A stretch of DNA of 64,000 bases from a bacterium (GCA_025774935.1 JALGZK010000001.1:186001-250000); one strand, 5' to 3'. Numbered from the stretch's first letter, positions 1-8,476 are shown. Notes: generated from the letters alone by a model not told the origin. Program-made: numbers and translations.

Positions 1-1
1 C

Positions 2-367
2 GACGGCGTCGCCGTCGACCCCGCCGTCGTCGACCGGATCGAAGACGCCGTCGTCGGCACGCTCGAGTCGAAAGGGCTGGAGTTCGTTCAGTCGGGGGAC
101 CAGGACTTCGTGACCGTTGTCCGAGGCGGCAGGTTCCGTACAATCGTCTCGAAGTACCAGGATAACTGGTACGTCCCGGCGGAGGACTGGGTCGCCGACA
201 CCAAGTACTACGACGAGGGTGCGCTGGTCATCGGCATGAGGGTGGGCGGGGACCCAGAAGAAGTCTGGCTCGGGGTCGGGACGGTACGGCTCGGAACCGA
301 ACCGGCCACCCAGGAGTTCCTCAACGAACTGGCGGCGAAGATCCTCGAGGACTTCCCGCCGAAGTAG
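2..367 (+). CDS. DUF4136-like lipoprotein, C-terminal part (5' end outside window)
   Basis: The reading frame is open from the window edge, so the start lies upstream and only about 121 residues are visible. The tail has the layout of DUF4136 proteins: an early segment resembling 'E-D-A-V-x-x-x-L-x-x-K-G', then D-x-D-F, a GALVIGM beta strand, a W-L-G-V-G-T strand, and the end KILEDFPPK, which is the usual family ending. DUF4136 proteins are mostly predicted outer-membrane or periplasmic lipoproteins of unknown function; any signal peptide is outside the window. A hairpin with a T-rich tail follows the stop codon, so this looks like the last gene of its transcript. The family call rests on pattern memory, not a search. 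Confidence 0.6.
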   Translation, partial: DGVAVDPAVVDRIEDAVVGTLESKGLEFVQSGDQDFVTVVRGGRFRTIVSKYQDNWYVPAEDWVADTKYYDEGALVIGMRVGGDPEEVWLGVGTVRLGTEPATQEFLNELAAKILEDFPPK

Positions 368-392
368 CCGACGTCCAGTGAGTCGAAGGACG

Positions 393-424
393 CTCCGCCG
401 CATCGGCGGGGTGTCTTCCATTTT
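393..424 (+). terminator. Intrinsic terminator after the DUF4136-like gene
   Basis: An 8-bp stem CTCCGCCG/CGGCGGGG with a 3-nt CAT loop begins 25 nt after the stop and is followed by TGTCTTCCATTTT. It separates the gene from the promoter at 428. Confidence 0.6.
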
Positions 425-427
425 GGG

Positions 428-456
428 TTGACACGTCAAGAATCCGGGCATACTGT
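428..456 (+). promoter_or_regulatory. Sigma-70-type promoter for the lipoprotein gene
   Basis: TTGACA at 428-433 and TACTGT at 451-456 are separated by 17 nt. Transcription would begin near 463, about 75 nt before the lipoprotein start. The same spacing recurs at six other sites in the window. Confidence 0.6.
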
Positions 457-538
457 TGGCGCGTTGGGTGGTTCCGGCTCAAGAAACCGATCCCGGGCGG
501 GGAGAACGCCCGGCCAGGAAGCGGAGGAGGAGGACGGA

Positions 539-1792
539 ATGAAGAGGACTCGTTTGCTGCTGCTCAGCCTCGTGGCCGTCGGCACGGTGCTGTTCTTCGT
601 CGGTTGTGACCTTCTCGAAGAGGATGAGATCCCCGTCAGCGCTGATCTTCTGTTCGCGAGCGGCATGAACGATCTTCAGGGAGAGCTGACCGAGCTGAAC
701 CTCGAGAACCCGATCTGGGACTGGGATGTGAACGTCTCCGGTCCCCTCAGCGACTTCGAGGACGCGCTCGATGCCGACCCCGAGCACTGCGGGGCCCTCC
801 TGATGGCGGGCCTGACGAGGCTCATCGAGGTAGTGACGGATCCCGACCTCGCGGACATCCTCGAGGACATCTTCGGCGGCGATGTCCGGGCATCGCACAA
901 GTTCCCGCTCATGTGGTACGTGGACGTTCCCGGCGCCGTCGATGCGAAGCGGGTGCTCCAGTCGCTCGACCACAGGCGCCAGGACCCGTTCGAGATCTCA
1001 CTCCTTCAGGAGTACATCGAGGACGAGGTCATTCCGGCGCTCGAGTACACCGAAGGCAACCTGATGGACTTCCAGGACCTCGACTGCGAGGTCAACCTGG
1101 AGATCCCGATCGAGGACGCCTCGCGCGACACCATGTGGATGCTCGTGGATCTCGACGCGACCGACGTGGCCTTTGCGATGGCCCCGCTGCACGCGATCAT
1201 GGGCGCCCTGGAGATGATCGTCGCGTACAACATGGACGTGACTCAGGGCCAGACGCTCGAGGAGCTCCTCACGACGGATCCGGACTTCCTGAGTCTCAGG
1301 GCCGGAAGCCACATGCCGACCGCCTTCGGCTACTTCAGCGACATTCACGACGACCTGAGCGACGCGTGCACGATGCTCCAGAACGAGACGGGCGATCAGA
1401 CGTTCGACCTCATCACGGAGCTCTACTGGGACGGGGGGATGTACATCGTCCTCGAGGACATGTTCGGACCGGCGCCGTGTGACACGATCCGGGCGTACGC
1501 GGACCTGATCTACGACGCGCTGAACGAGCCGATCGTCATCAACCCGTCCGACGAGGAGCCGGGAGCTCCGGACATCGACATCACGATCGACGTCTCGCAG
1601 TTCTTCAACGATCCCCTCGATCCGCTGACCGACTACTTCCCGGAGTTCGTACCGGTCTGGCCGGACCCGAACGACCTGGACGGTGCGTTCGTCGAGCCGG
1701 TGAACTTCCCGGACCCGACGTTCGAGGGAATCCTCCCGGGCATGTCGAACGCCGAATGGCAGGAGATCATCGACTGGCTGGACGAGACGTAG
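539..1792 (+). CDS. Acidic predicted lipoprotein of unknown function
   Basis: The 417-residue product begins MKRTRLLLLSLVAVG and has a hydrophobic stretch ending in F-V-G-C (Cys23), a plausible although not ideal lipobox, so it is probably lipid-anchored and exported. I chose the ATG at 539 because a strong GCGGAGGAGG ribosome site lies directly upstream and the signal peptide starts there; a longer frame to 428 would begin inside the promoter. The mature protein is rich in Asp and Glu. Around residues 80-100 the pattern A-L-x-x-D-P-x-x-x-x-A-L-L-M-A-G-L is reminiscent of a single TPR-like helix pair. I do not recognise a family. A strong hairpin follows at 1864, so the gene is probably monocistronic. 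Confidence 0.75.
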   Translation: MKRTRLLLLSLVAVGTVLFFVGCDLLEEDEIPVSADLLFASGMNDLQGELTELNLENPIWDWDVNVSGPLSDFEDALDADPEHCGALLMAGLTRLIEVVTDPDLADILEDIFGGDVRASHKFPLMWYVDVPGAVDAKRVLQSLDHRRQDPFEISLLQEYIEDEVIPALEYTEGNLMDFQDLDCEVNLEIPIEDASRDTMWMLVDLDATDVAFAMAPLHAIMGALEMIVAYNMDVTQGQTLEELLTTDPDFLSLRAGSHMPTAFGYFSDIHDDLSDACTMLQNETGDQTFDLITELYWDGGMYIVLEDMFGPAPCDTIRAYADLIYDALNEPIVINPSDEEPGAPDIDITIDVSQFFNDPLDPLTDYFPEFVPVWPDPNDLDGAFVEPVNFPDPTFEGILPGMSNAEWQEIIDWLDET

Positions 1793-1863
1793 CCCAGCCG
1801 CCGCGCTCTGTCCGATCGAGCGAGAGGCCGGACCGCCGGGGGAAACTTACGGCAGCAGTTGCA

Positions 1864-1893
1864 GACGCGGGCATCGACGACGGTGCCCGCGTC
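1864..1893 (+). terminator. Strong hairpin, probable terminator
   Basis: A perfect 10-bp inverted repeat (GACGCGGGCA at 1864-1873, TGCCCGCGTC at 1884-1893) has a 10-nt loop. The downstream tract CGTCCGTTCC is only weakly T-rich, so termination efficiency is uncertain. Confidence 0.5.
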
Positions 1894-1940
1894 GTCCGTT
1901 CCGGGAGTGCAATGTTACGGTCCTCGGGCACGAGGTGTGC

Positions 1941-1969
1941 TTGACTTGGAGGACGCGCGCACATAGGAT
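1941..1969 (+). promoter_or_regulatory. Sigma-70-type promoter for the nuclease/ATPase/CHAT operon
   Basis: TTGACT at 1941-1946 and TAGGAT at 1964-1969 are 17 nt apart. The predicted start site near 1976 lies 30 nt before the TTG start at 2006, giving a short leader that contains the ribosome site CCGGAGG. Confidence 0.65.
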
Positions 1970-2005
1970 TTCAGACGAAAGCGCACTGCCCTCCCGGAGG
2001 CACCG

Positions 2006-3148
2006 TTGCCCGTTCTCGTCCACACCTCAGACGTCCACGTCGGCGCGCCGCTCGGCTGGCTCGGCGACCGCGCGGCCGAGCAGCGAGAGCAGATCCGGCG
2101 CACGTTCGCATCGATCGTCGACCTTGCGCTCGAGGAGAAGGCCGACTGCCTTCTGATCGCCGGTGACCTCTTCGATTCCGGCGTCCCGCCGTCATCGGAC
2201 GTCCGGCTCGTCCTGCAGGAGATCGGGAGGTTCACGAGTCAGTCGGAGGGTGCGGCGGTCATCCTCCCGGGCTCGCACGACTCGCTCGGGACCTCGTCCG
2301 TCTACACGAGCTACGGCGATGAGTTCGCGCGCGTCCCCCGGCTCTTCATCCTGGGCGACGACGATCGGACGACCGTCGATCTCGCGGCCCCCGGAGTCTC
2401 AGTGCGAGGGACCGCCCTCCGCTCGAACCGCTCCACGTCCCATCAGCTAGCGGGCCTCGCGCCGAGCGCCGACCTTCCGTTCAGCGTCGCCGTCGCGCAC
2501 GGCTCCGTGAACGTGGTCCCTGTGGATCCGGACGATCATCCCATCGAGCTCGACGAACTTGCCGCGCGGGGGTGGGCGTACTTCGCCCTGGGGCACTGGC
2601 ACTCCTGGCGGGAGATCGAAGGCGCGTCGGCGCCGGCGGTGTACGCGGGGGCGCCGGAGATCATGGCAGTCGATCAGACGGGGGCCGGGTACGTCGCGGT
2701 CGTCCACCTCGGCACGGACGGAGCGACGGTCCGGAAGCACCGCGTCGGTGTGAGGTCGGTCGCAGGACTCGCCGTCGACGTGGGCGAGACGGCGGACGCC
2801 TCGGCGTTCGCCGCACGCGTGCGCGAGACCGTCTCCCCGGACCCCGACACCATACTGAGGCTGGCTCTCTCGGGTCTTCTGGCCGTCGACTCCGGGTTCG
2901 ACGAGTCGACCTTCACGGAGGCCATCCGGGGCGACTACTTCCACGTCGTGCCGGGCGACCGGACGTACCACCTCCGGCTCGACGGCGACGACCTGGCGCG
3001 TCTGCCGGAGCGGCTCGTGATCGGCCAGTTCGCGCGCCTGATGAAGAGGCAGCTGGACGAGACGACGGGCGAGGAGCAGAGGCGCGAGATCGAGGACGCA
3101 CTCCAACTCGGCGTCGCGCTCCTGCAGGGGAAGGACGTTCTCCGGTGA
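2006..3148 (+). CDS. SbcD/Mre11-like (YhaO-type) metallophosphoesterase nuclease
   Basis: The 380-residue protein has the calcineurin-like phosphoesterase motifs in order: HTSDVHVG near residue 6, AGDLFDSG near 52, PGSHDS near 89, an AHGS histidine near 161 and ALGHWH near 196. This matches the SbcD/Mre11/YhaO family, exonucleases that work with a Rad50/SbcC-type ATPase at DNA ends. The usual GNHD motif reads GSHD, so the metal-binding Asn is replaced by Ser. TTG at 2006 is chosen because GGAGG lies 5 nt upstream and the conserved N-terminal strand begins there. The stop overlaps the GTG start of the ATPase gene, so the two are translationally coupled. I am sure of the fold and partner; activity is less certain because of the Ser. 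Confidence 0.88.
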   Translation: MPVLVHTSDVHVGAPLGWLGDRAAEQREQIRRTFASIVDLALEEKADCLLIAGDLFDSGVPPSSDVRLVLQEIGRFTSQSEGAAVILPGSHDSLGTSSVYTSYGDEFARVPRLFILGDDDRTTVDLAAPGVSVRGTALRSNRSTSHQLAGLAPSADLPFSVAVAHGSVNVVPVDPDDHPIELDELAARGWAYFALGHWHSWREIEGASAPAVYAGAPEIMAVDQTGAGYVAVVHLGTDGATVRKHRVGVRSVAGLAVDVGETADASAFAARVRETVSPDPDTILRLALSGLLAVDSGFDESTFTEAIRGDYFHVVPGDRTYHLRLDGDDLARLPERLVIGQFARLMKRQLDETTGEEQRREIEDALQLGVALLQGKDVLR

Positions 3149-5322
3149 GGATCCGTCGCGTCAGACTTGTGAACTTCCGGCGGTTCCGCGACCGCGAGGT
3201 CAGCTTCGGCCCGGGACTGAACCTGATCGTGGGTCCGAACGAGGCCGGCAAGAGCACGATCCTAGACGGAATCGCGACGGCTCTCTTCTGCGACGTCGCG
3301 TCGACGGCGAAGGCGGTGAAGGATCTCGAGCGCTGGGGCTCGAAGGGCGCCATGCGCCTCGAGCTCGACTTCGAGCACGACGGCGAGATCTACCGCCTGC
3401 GGAAGGACTTCGGGGCTCGTCGGGCCGTGCTCGAGAAGGGGGACGGGTCCGAGACTCTCGGCGACAGGGGAGAGGTTGAGGCCCGTCTTCGCGAGATGGT
3501 GGGATTTCGGGAGCAGCAGGCGTTCGAGTCGGTGGCGGCGGTCCGACAGGGAGAGCTCGCGGCTCTCGAGGGAAAGGGGGGGAAGTCGAGACGCTCGGAT
3601 CTCCTTCCCATGATCGAGAAGAAGATGACGAGCTCGAGCGGGGCGACCGACGCGGCGGGGGTCATCGGACGACTTGAGAAGTCGATCGCGGCAATGGGTG
3701 TGGGGGTCAAGCGCCTCGCCGACCGGCCGGGACCGATTCGATCGCTGATGGACCAGGAAGAGGAGCTCGCCGAGAGGATATCGAGGTCGGGTAAGGCGTG
3801 GGCCGACGCCGTGAGGACGCGGAAGGAACTGACGTCGGAGCGAGCAGATCTCGCGAAGGCGGAGCAGCGCCTCGAATCCATCGAGGGAATGCTCGAGTCG
3901 GAGGGTGCGAGGAGCAGGTACGTCGCGGAGCTCGAGGACGTGCGGCAGAAGCTCTCCCGGAACGCCTCCGAGGTCGGCAAGCTCCGGAAGCTCAAGACCG
4001 ACATCGCCGAAGCCTACGAGGGCATCGACGGGACCCTCCCGGAGCTCGGCAAGACCGTGGAGGAAGCGAAGCGCGACTTCGATGCCGCGGGAGAGAGGAT
4101 CGCGAAGCTCGAGGAGCGATCGCCGGCCGGCGATTGGAGGACCGCCTCGAAGCGACCGGGTGCCGCGGCCATCGTGCTCGGTGCCGCCGCGCTCGCGCTC
4201 TTCTTCGCGCCCGTCTACGCGCCGATCCCGCCGGGTGTGCGCCTGTGGCTCATCCTGGGCGGGGCCGCGCTCGGTGCGCTCACGGTCTACTTCTTCCGCA
4301 GGGGCGCCCGGCTATGGGGGTTCGCGCACGACATGCAGCGCGAGCTCGGGGAGAAGGAGAGGGCCGAGAGGTCGTACCGGGAGGCGCTCGGCGCTGCGGG
4401 CGTCTCCACGTACGAGGAGTACGGCCGCCTCGCCGCCAGGCAGCAGGAGCTCCACGCCAGCATCCAGAAGTGGAACGCGCTTCTGCAGGAACAGACGGGG
4501 GAGGGAGACGCCGACAAGTTCGAGGAGAGCTTGCTGACTGACGGCGCCGCCCTCGAGCGCCGCGCCGGTGAACTCGAGGAGAAGCTCGAGGAGAGCGGTG
4601 GCGCGGAGAACGTCCTGTCCCCTGTCGAGGCGGCGCGGCTGAGGAACGAGAGGAACGGACTGCTCGAGACGATCGACCGTCTGCGGAAGAGCACGATAGC
4701 GAAGGAGGTCCGGCTCGAGGAGGCGGCCGTGGACACGGCCCTGCCGGACCTGGAGGCGCGTCGTGAGAACGTCGCGCGCGAGCTCGCGCTCGTGCTCCGG
4801 AGGGAGCGCGTGCTGCGGCTCGCTCACGAGGGACTCCTCACCGCGCTCGACAGAACGAAGAGAGAGGCCTCGACGGCCCTTGCGCCGGTGGTGTCCCGCG
4901 TGCTGGGCGGAGTGACGCTCGGACGATACTCGGACGTCAGCGTTGCGACCGATCTCGAGTTCAGCGTGAAGAACCCGGACCCGGTCGAAGGTGCGCCTCC
5001 CACTCTCGGCGGGGACGAGCTCAGCGCCGGGACGATCGACCAGTTCTACCTGGCCGTCCGCTACGCGCTGCTCGAGTTCCTGTCCGGACCGTGTGGAGCG
5101 CCGTTCCTGCTCGACGACGTGCTGGTGCACTTCGATCCGGAGAGGCGGGATGCCGCGATCGGCGTCCTGCGGGAGATCGCGCGCCAGCGGCAGGTCATCA
5201 TGCTCTCCTGTGAGAACCACGCTGCCGAATCGGCGGACGAGGTCGTCCGGCTGGACGGAGTGAACGCGGGGAGCGCGTCGCCCGGAGGCGAGGCGCCTCA
5301 GGAGGTGCCGCGTGAGAGGTGA
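3145..5322 (+). CDS. SbcC/Rad50-like (YhaN-type) ATPase with two membrane helices
   Basis: The 725-residue product is an AAA-type coiled-coil ATPase. Walker A is GPNEAGKST (residues 30-38), the signature is LSAGTIDQ near 635, and Walker B with its Asp pair is FLLDDVLVHFD near 653-663. Two long coiled coils flank a central hydrophobic segment (roughly 340-388) that reads as two membrane helices. There is no CxxC zinc hook. This is the layout of YhaN rather than classical Rad50 and implies that the coil apex is anchored in the membrane. GTG 3145 overlaps the nuclease stop, and the gene's own end overlaps the CHAT gene by 11 nt. The protein presumably forms a nuclease-ATPase complex with the upstream product. 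Confidence 0.88.
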   Translation: MRIRRVRLVNFRRFRDREVSFGPGLNLIVGPNEAGKSTILDGIATALFCDVASTAKAVKDLERWGSKGAMRLELDFEHDGEIYRLRKDFGARRAVLEKGDGSETLGDRGEVEARLREMVGFREQQAFESVAAVRQGELAALEGKGGKSRRSDLLPMIEKKMTSSSGATDAAGVIGRLEKSIAAMGVGVKRLADRPGPIRSLMDQEEELAERISRSGKAWADAVRTRKELTSERADLAKAEQRLESIEGMLESEGARSRYVAELEDVRQKLSRNASEVGKLRKLKTDIAEAYEGIDGTLPELGKTVEEAKRDFDAAGERIAKLEERSPAGDWRTASKRPGAAAIVLGAAALALFFAPVYAPIPPGVRLWLILGGAALGALTVYFFRRGARLWGFAHDMQRELGEKERAERSYREALGAAGVSTYEEYGRLAARQQELHASIQKWNALLQEQTGEGDADKFEESLLTDGAALERRAGELEEKLEESGGAENVLSPVEAARLRNERNGLLETIDRLRKSTIAKEVRLEEAAVDTALPDLEARRENVARELALVLRRERVLRLAHEGLLTALDRTKREASTALAPVVSRVLGGVTLGRYSDVSVATDLEFSVKNPDPVEGAPPTLGGDELSAGTIDQFYLAVRYALLEFLSGPCGAPFLLDDVLVHFDPERRDAAIGVLREIARQRQVIMLSCENHAAESADEVVRLDGVNAGSASPGGEAPQEVPRER

Positions 5323-6814
5323 TCGCTGCCCGCGCTGCGGGGCGCGTCTCGAGCTCGTCGGTGAGCGGTGGGACTCTGGAGACGGTCGAATAGGCCGCAC
5401 GCTGCGCTGCGGCAGTTGCGGCGGCGTGTTCGACGCACGAGGAGGCGGTCCCGGGGGCCAACGAGGCCGGCCTGCCCCGGCCGCGTGCGCCGCAGCGGCG
5501 CTCCTCTGGGCCGTGGTCCTCCTCGCCGTTCTGTGGGTGGTTCTGAGACTGCTCCCGTACGGTGGGCGAGCGCAGGTCTACCGTGCGGCGTCTGCGTTCG
5601 TGGAGGGCTTCCTCCACCCGCTGTGGTTGGCGGCGCTCGTCCTCGCCGGCGTCGCGCTCTTCCTGTGGAAGCGGCGGGCGTCTCGCGTGGAGCTGGCGCC
5701 GGCCGCGGCGGTGGCGCCCGACGTCCATCTTCGTGCCGAGCCGCCCGGGAAGATCACCGCAGTGATCTCCGACTCGCGTGGGGCGGCGGTGCGGGACTTC
5801 GTCGTCGAGCGGAGCCCTGAGGCCGAGGAGCGCATACTCGCGGGCCTCCGCGAGCTGGCCGCCAGGAGCGCCGCCTTCGACCACGCGCGGGAGGGCGGAG
5901 CGACGGACCGTACCGCGTCCCCCGAGGAGGTGGCGGAGACGCAGCGCCGGATCTACTCCCTCGGGCTCGAGATCGGCGTGTCGCTTCTGGGAGGCGACTC
6001 GGGAGCGGGGCCCAGGATCGCCGATCTGCCGGGCGATCATCTGCTGCTCAGGATCCAACCCGAGCTCTCGCGCATTCCCTGGGAGCTCCTCGTGCCGCGC
6101 CCCGGGGGGCAGTTCCTGTGGCAGCTCTTCCACACGTCCCGACAGATCCGCACGGAGACCGCCGGACGGACGGCGGGAGCGAGACGGTGCGCTCCCCTCA
6201 GGGTGCTGCTCATGGCGAACCTCGAGGCCGGACGCTCCGGCCGCGATCTTCCGCACGCCGAGCGCGAGGCGGCCGAACTGCTCGAGCTCGCTGCGTCGCG
6301 CCCCGACCTCCTCAAGGTCGAGAGGAAGTCGCCGAGGACGCACGCGGAGTTCGCGACACTCCTCTCGGAGGGATTCGACGTCGTCCACTTCGCGGGTCAC
6401 TCGCTCGGTAGCCACGCGGGGGCGGGGTGGGATCTCGGTGAGGGGGAGGGTATCACCCTCGACGCACTCGGACCCTGTCCGGAACGGACCCCTTCGCTCG
6501 TCTTCGCGAACACGTGCGGCACGGACGGCGGCGATGTGGGAGCGGAGAGCCGCTCCTGGGACGCGGCCCGTCACTTCCTCGAGTGGGGCGTCCAGGCATA
6601 CCTCGGGACGCTCTGGGACCTTCACGACGGCGGGAGCGCGAGGTTCGCCGGCGTCTTCTACCGGCGGCTCGCCGCGGGCGCCACGCTCGCGGCGGCGGTC
6701 TCGGCGGCGCGCTCGGCACTCCTCGGCGTCGAGCCCGTCACCTGGGCGAACTACGTCCTGTACGGGGACCCCGCGCTCGTCGTAGCGGCCGCCTCCGGGC
6801 CGATTCGGTCGTAA
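5312..6814 (+). CDS. Membrane-anchored zinc-ribbon CHAT-domain cysteine protease
   Basis: The 500-residue product starts with a zinc ribbon (Cys6, Cys9, Cys33, Cys36), followed by two predicted membrane helices (about 58-82 and 101-120) and then a long cytosolic region. Residues about 240-490 form a CHAT domain (caspase/separase-like peptidase): the catalytic His lies in VVHFAGHS (His363) and the Cys in VFANTCGT (Cys402), followed by the typical W-G-V-Q-A-Y-L-G-T-L-W and Y-V-L-Y-G-D-P-A segments. GTG 5312 has GGAGG upstream and overlaps the ATPase gene, so the protease is co-expressed with a DNA-end nuclease and ATPase. CHAT proteases in other systems are activated by bound sensors and cleave defined proteins; the target here is unknown. 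The next gene is an ECF sigma factor 92 nt away. Confidence 0.9.
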   Translation: MRGDRCPRCGARLELVGERWDSGDGRIGRTLRCGSCGGVFDARGGGPGGQRGRPAPAACAAAALLWAVVLLAVLWVVLRLLPYGGRAQVYRAASAFVEGFLHPLWLAALVLAGVALFLWKRRASRVELAPAAAVAPDVHLRAEPPGKITAVISDSRGAAVRDFVVERSPEAEERILAGLRELAARSAAFDHAREGGATDRTASPEEVAETQRRIYSLGLEIGVSLLGGDSGAGPRIADLPGDHLLLRIQPELSRIPWELLVPRPGGQFLWQLFHTSRQIRTETAGRTAGARRCAPLRVLLMANLEAGRSGRDLPHAEREAAELLELAASRPDLLKVERKSPRTHAEFATLLSEGFDVVHFAGHSLGSHAGAGWDLGEGEGITLDALGPCPERTPSLVFANTCGTDGGDVGAESRSWDAARHFLEWGVQAYLGTLWDLHDGGSARFAGVFYRRLAAGATLAAAVSAARSALLGVEPVTWANYVLYGDPALVVAAASGPIRS

Positions 6815-6906
6815 AGCCCGTCCGGGGCCGACGACTGCCCCGCCGTGACGCTCGTACTCCCGCGAAGAAGACCGGGCTCCCGAACGACTGTTGTATGAGG
6901 AGAGGA

Positions 6907-7539
6907 ATGTCCGCCTTGGCGAGCCGTGGAAAGATCGGTGCCGACGATGCGCGCATGATCGACCGCCTGAGGGCCGGCGAGTCCGAGGCCTGGGAGGCGT
7001 TCGTGGAGCGCTATCGGAAGCTCATCTACAGCGCAATCGTGCGATCGAACGCTCGCTTTCGTGCGGAGTGGGACGAGACGGCGATGGAGGAGATCTTCCA
7101 GGAAGCGGTCTTCAAGCTCCTGCGGAGGAACGGCAGAGCGCTCGCGTCCTGGAAGGGCGACTGCCGCCTCGAGACCTGGATCTACCGGATCGTGCGGAAC
7201 GTCTGCATCGACGTACTGAGGAAGCGGTCGCGGCGCCGGGAGTCCGACGAGCTCCCAGAAGACGGTGAAGGTCGCGCGGTCGCGGGAACGCCACGCGGAC
7301 CGGGGACGCCGGAGAACAGGGATCTCAGGATATCCCTCGAGCAGGCGATCGACCGCTCGCTGTCATCGAAGGAGGCGCTCGTGGTCCGACTGATCTACTT
7401 CGAGGGGTTCACGTACCGGGAGGTCGCGGAACGCATGGGCGTGAGCGTGGGCGCGATGAGCGGTCTGGTCTTCCGCGCGCTCGCGAAGCTCCGCACGGAC
7501 GGCGGAGTGAACAGGGAGTGGGAAGGGGAACGAGGATGA
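6907..7539 (+). CDS. ECF-type RNA polymerase sigma factor
   Basis: The 210-residue protein has sigma region 2 (FVERYRKLIYSAI near residue 21, then the WIYRIVRNVCIDVLRK segment) and region 4 (YFEGFTYREVAERMGVSVG helix-turn-helix near the C-terminus), with no regions 1 or 3, as in extracytoplasmic-function sigma factors. ATG 6907 is chosen because AGGAGAGG precedes it; ATG 6895 in the same frame is the alternative. The zinc-finger gene that follows starts inside the stop codon (ATGA), the usual arrangement for a sigma factor and its anti-sigma. No terminator or convincing promoter lies in the 92 nt after the CHAT gene, so read-through from the upstream operon is possible. Confidence 0.92.
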   Translation: MSALASRGKIGADDARMIDRLRAGESEAWEAFVERYRKLIYSAIVRSNARFRAEWDETAMEEIFQEAVFKLLRRNGRALASWKGDCRLETWIYRIVRNVCIDVLRKRSRRRESDELPEDGEGRAVAGTPRGPGTPENRDLRISLEQAIDRSLSSKEALVVRLIYFEGFTYREVAERMGVSVGAMSGLVFRALAKLRTDGGVNREWEGERG

Positions 7540-8414
7540 CGAAGGACGGATGTCCTGCGGGAGAAAAGCTCCTGGGACTCGTGCGGGACGCTCTCGACGA
7601 CGGGGCGTCGAGTCGCGTCCGGGCGCACGTGAGTTCGTGCGAGGCGTGCCGGGAGCGAGCCGCCGGACTCGAGGAGCTCGTCGGACTGCTGGAACGCGCG
7701 GCGACGGAGCCGCTTCCTGACGATCTCGAGCCCTCCCGGGCGGCCTGTCCCGATCCCGAGCTCGTCGCGGCTTACGCGGACGGCTCATCGGACGAACACG
7801 CGTCCGCCCTCGTCGAGCGACACCTCGCAGGATGCGCTTCCTGTCTCGCCGAGGTCGCCGACCTTTGGCGCCTCTCTTCCGCCGGGAGCCCAGTCGACGC
7901 GCCAGACCGAGCGGTCAGCGCGGCAATCGCGCGTCTCGAGTCGGAGGCGCGGACCGCGATCGTACGGTGGGCAGGCGCGACCGTCTCCGTGGTGAAGGAC
8001 TTCGCGCGGTCCCAGGCGGAGGCCCTCGAAGGAGCTGGCCGAGGCGCGCACGAGCTCGCGCCCGCGTTCGCGCGGGGGAGCGACGAAGCCGTGCTGCTCT
8101 CCTGGCGCGGCGACGACGATCTCCTGCTCGAAGGCAGGATCGACATCCGAGGAGGAGGGCGTCCCGCCCTCACGGGGAGACTGACGCGTCTCGGGAGCCC
8201 CGATCTCAGCCTCTCCGCTGCCATGAGCGGGGACGGGGAGCGGCACGGCCCCGAGTCGCTGGACTCCGACGGGCGGTTCGGGCCCTGGGCCCTCGCCCGA
8301 GGCCAGAACACCCTTCGCGTCACTGGCAGGACCGTCGGCGAGCGGGGGCTCTCGCTGACGATCGAGATCACCGAGGACAACGCCGAGGATCCGACCGAGA
8401 TCCCGGCCGAGTAG
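7536..8414 (+). CDS. Soluble anti-sigma candidate with two zf-HC2 zinc fingers
   Basis: The 292-residue protein has two zinc-finger units with identical spacing: Cys6, His31, Cys35, Cys38 and Cys71, His96, Cys100, Cys103. The H-x3-C-x2-C core is that of zinc-binding anti-sigma (ZAS/zf-HC2) domains. No membrane helix is visible, so it should be cytoplasmic. The C-terminal half (about 170-290) looks beta-rich and unrecognised. Start ATG 7536 overlaps the sigma-factor stop and has AGGGGAACGAGG upstream. By family precedent it would hold the ECF sigma factor inactive; what releases it is unknown, but a CHAT protease is encoded two genes upstream. Confidence 0.8.
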   Translation: MTKDGCPAGEKLLGLVRDALDDGASSRVRAHVSSCEACRERAAGLEELVGLLERAATEPLPDDLEPSRAACPDPELVAAYADGSSDEHASALVERHLAGCASCLAEVADLWRLSSAGSPVDAPDRAVSAAIARLESEARTAIVRWAGATVSVVKDFARSQAEALEGAGRGAHELAPAFARGSDEAVLLSWRGDDDLLLEGRIDIRGGGRPALTGRLTRLGSPDLSLSAAMSGDGERHGPESLDSDGRFGPWALARGQNTLRVTGRTVGERGLSLTIEITEDNAEDPTEIPAE

Positions 8415-8446
8415 GGCCGCATCGAGGATTCCTCCTGAATCACTCC

Positions 8447-8476
8447 GCGGCCTCTTGAGCCCGTCCGGGCCGCTTT
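8447..8476 (+). terminator. Possible terminator after the anti-sigma gene
   Basis: GCGGCC at 8447-8452 and GGCCGC at 8468-8473 form a 6-bp stem with a 15-nt loop, followed by TTT. The stem is short for its loop, so the call is tentative. Confidence 0.35.
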
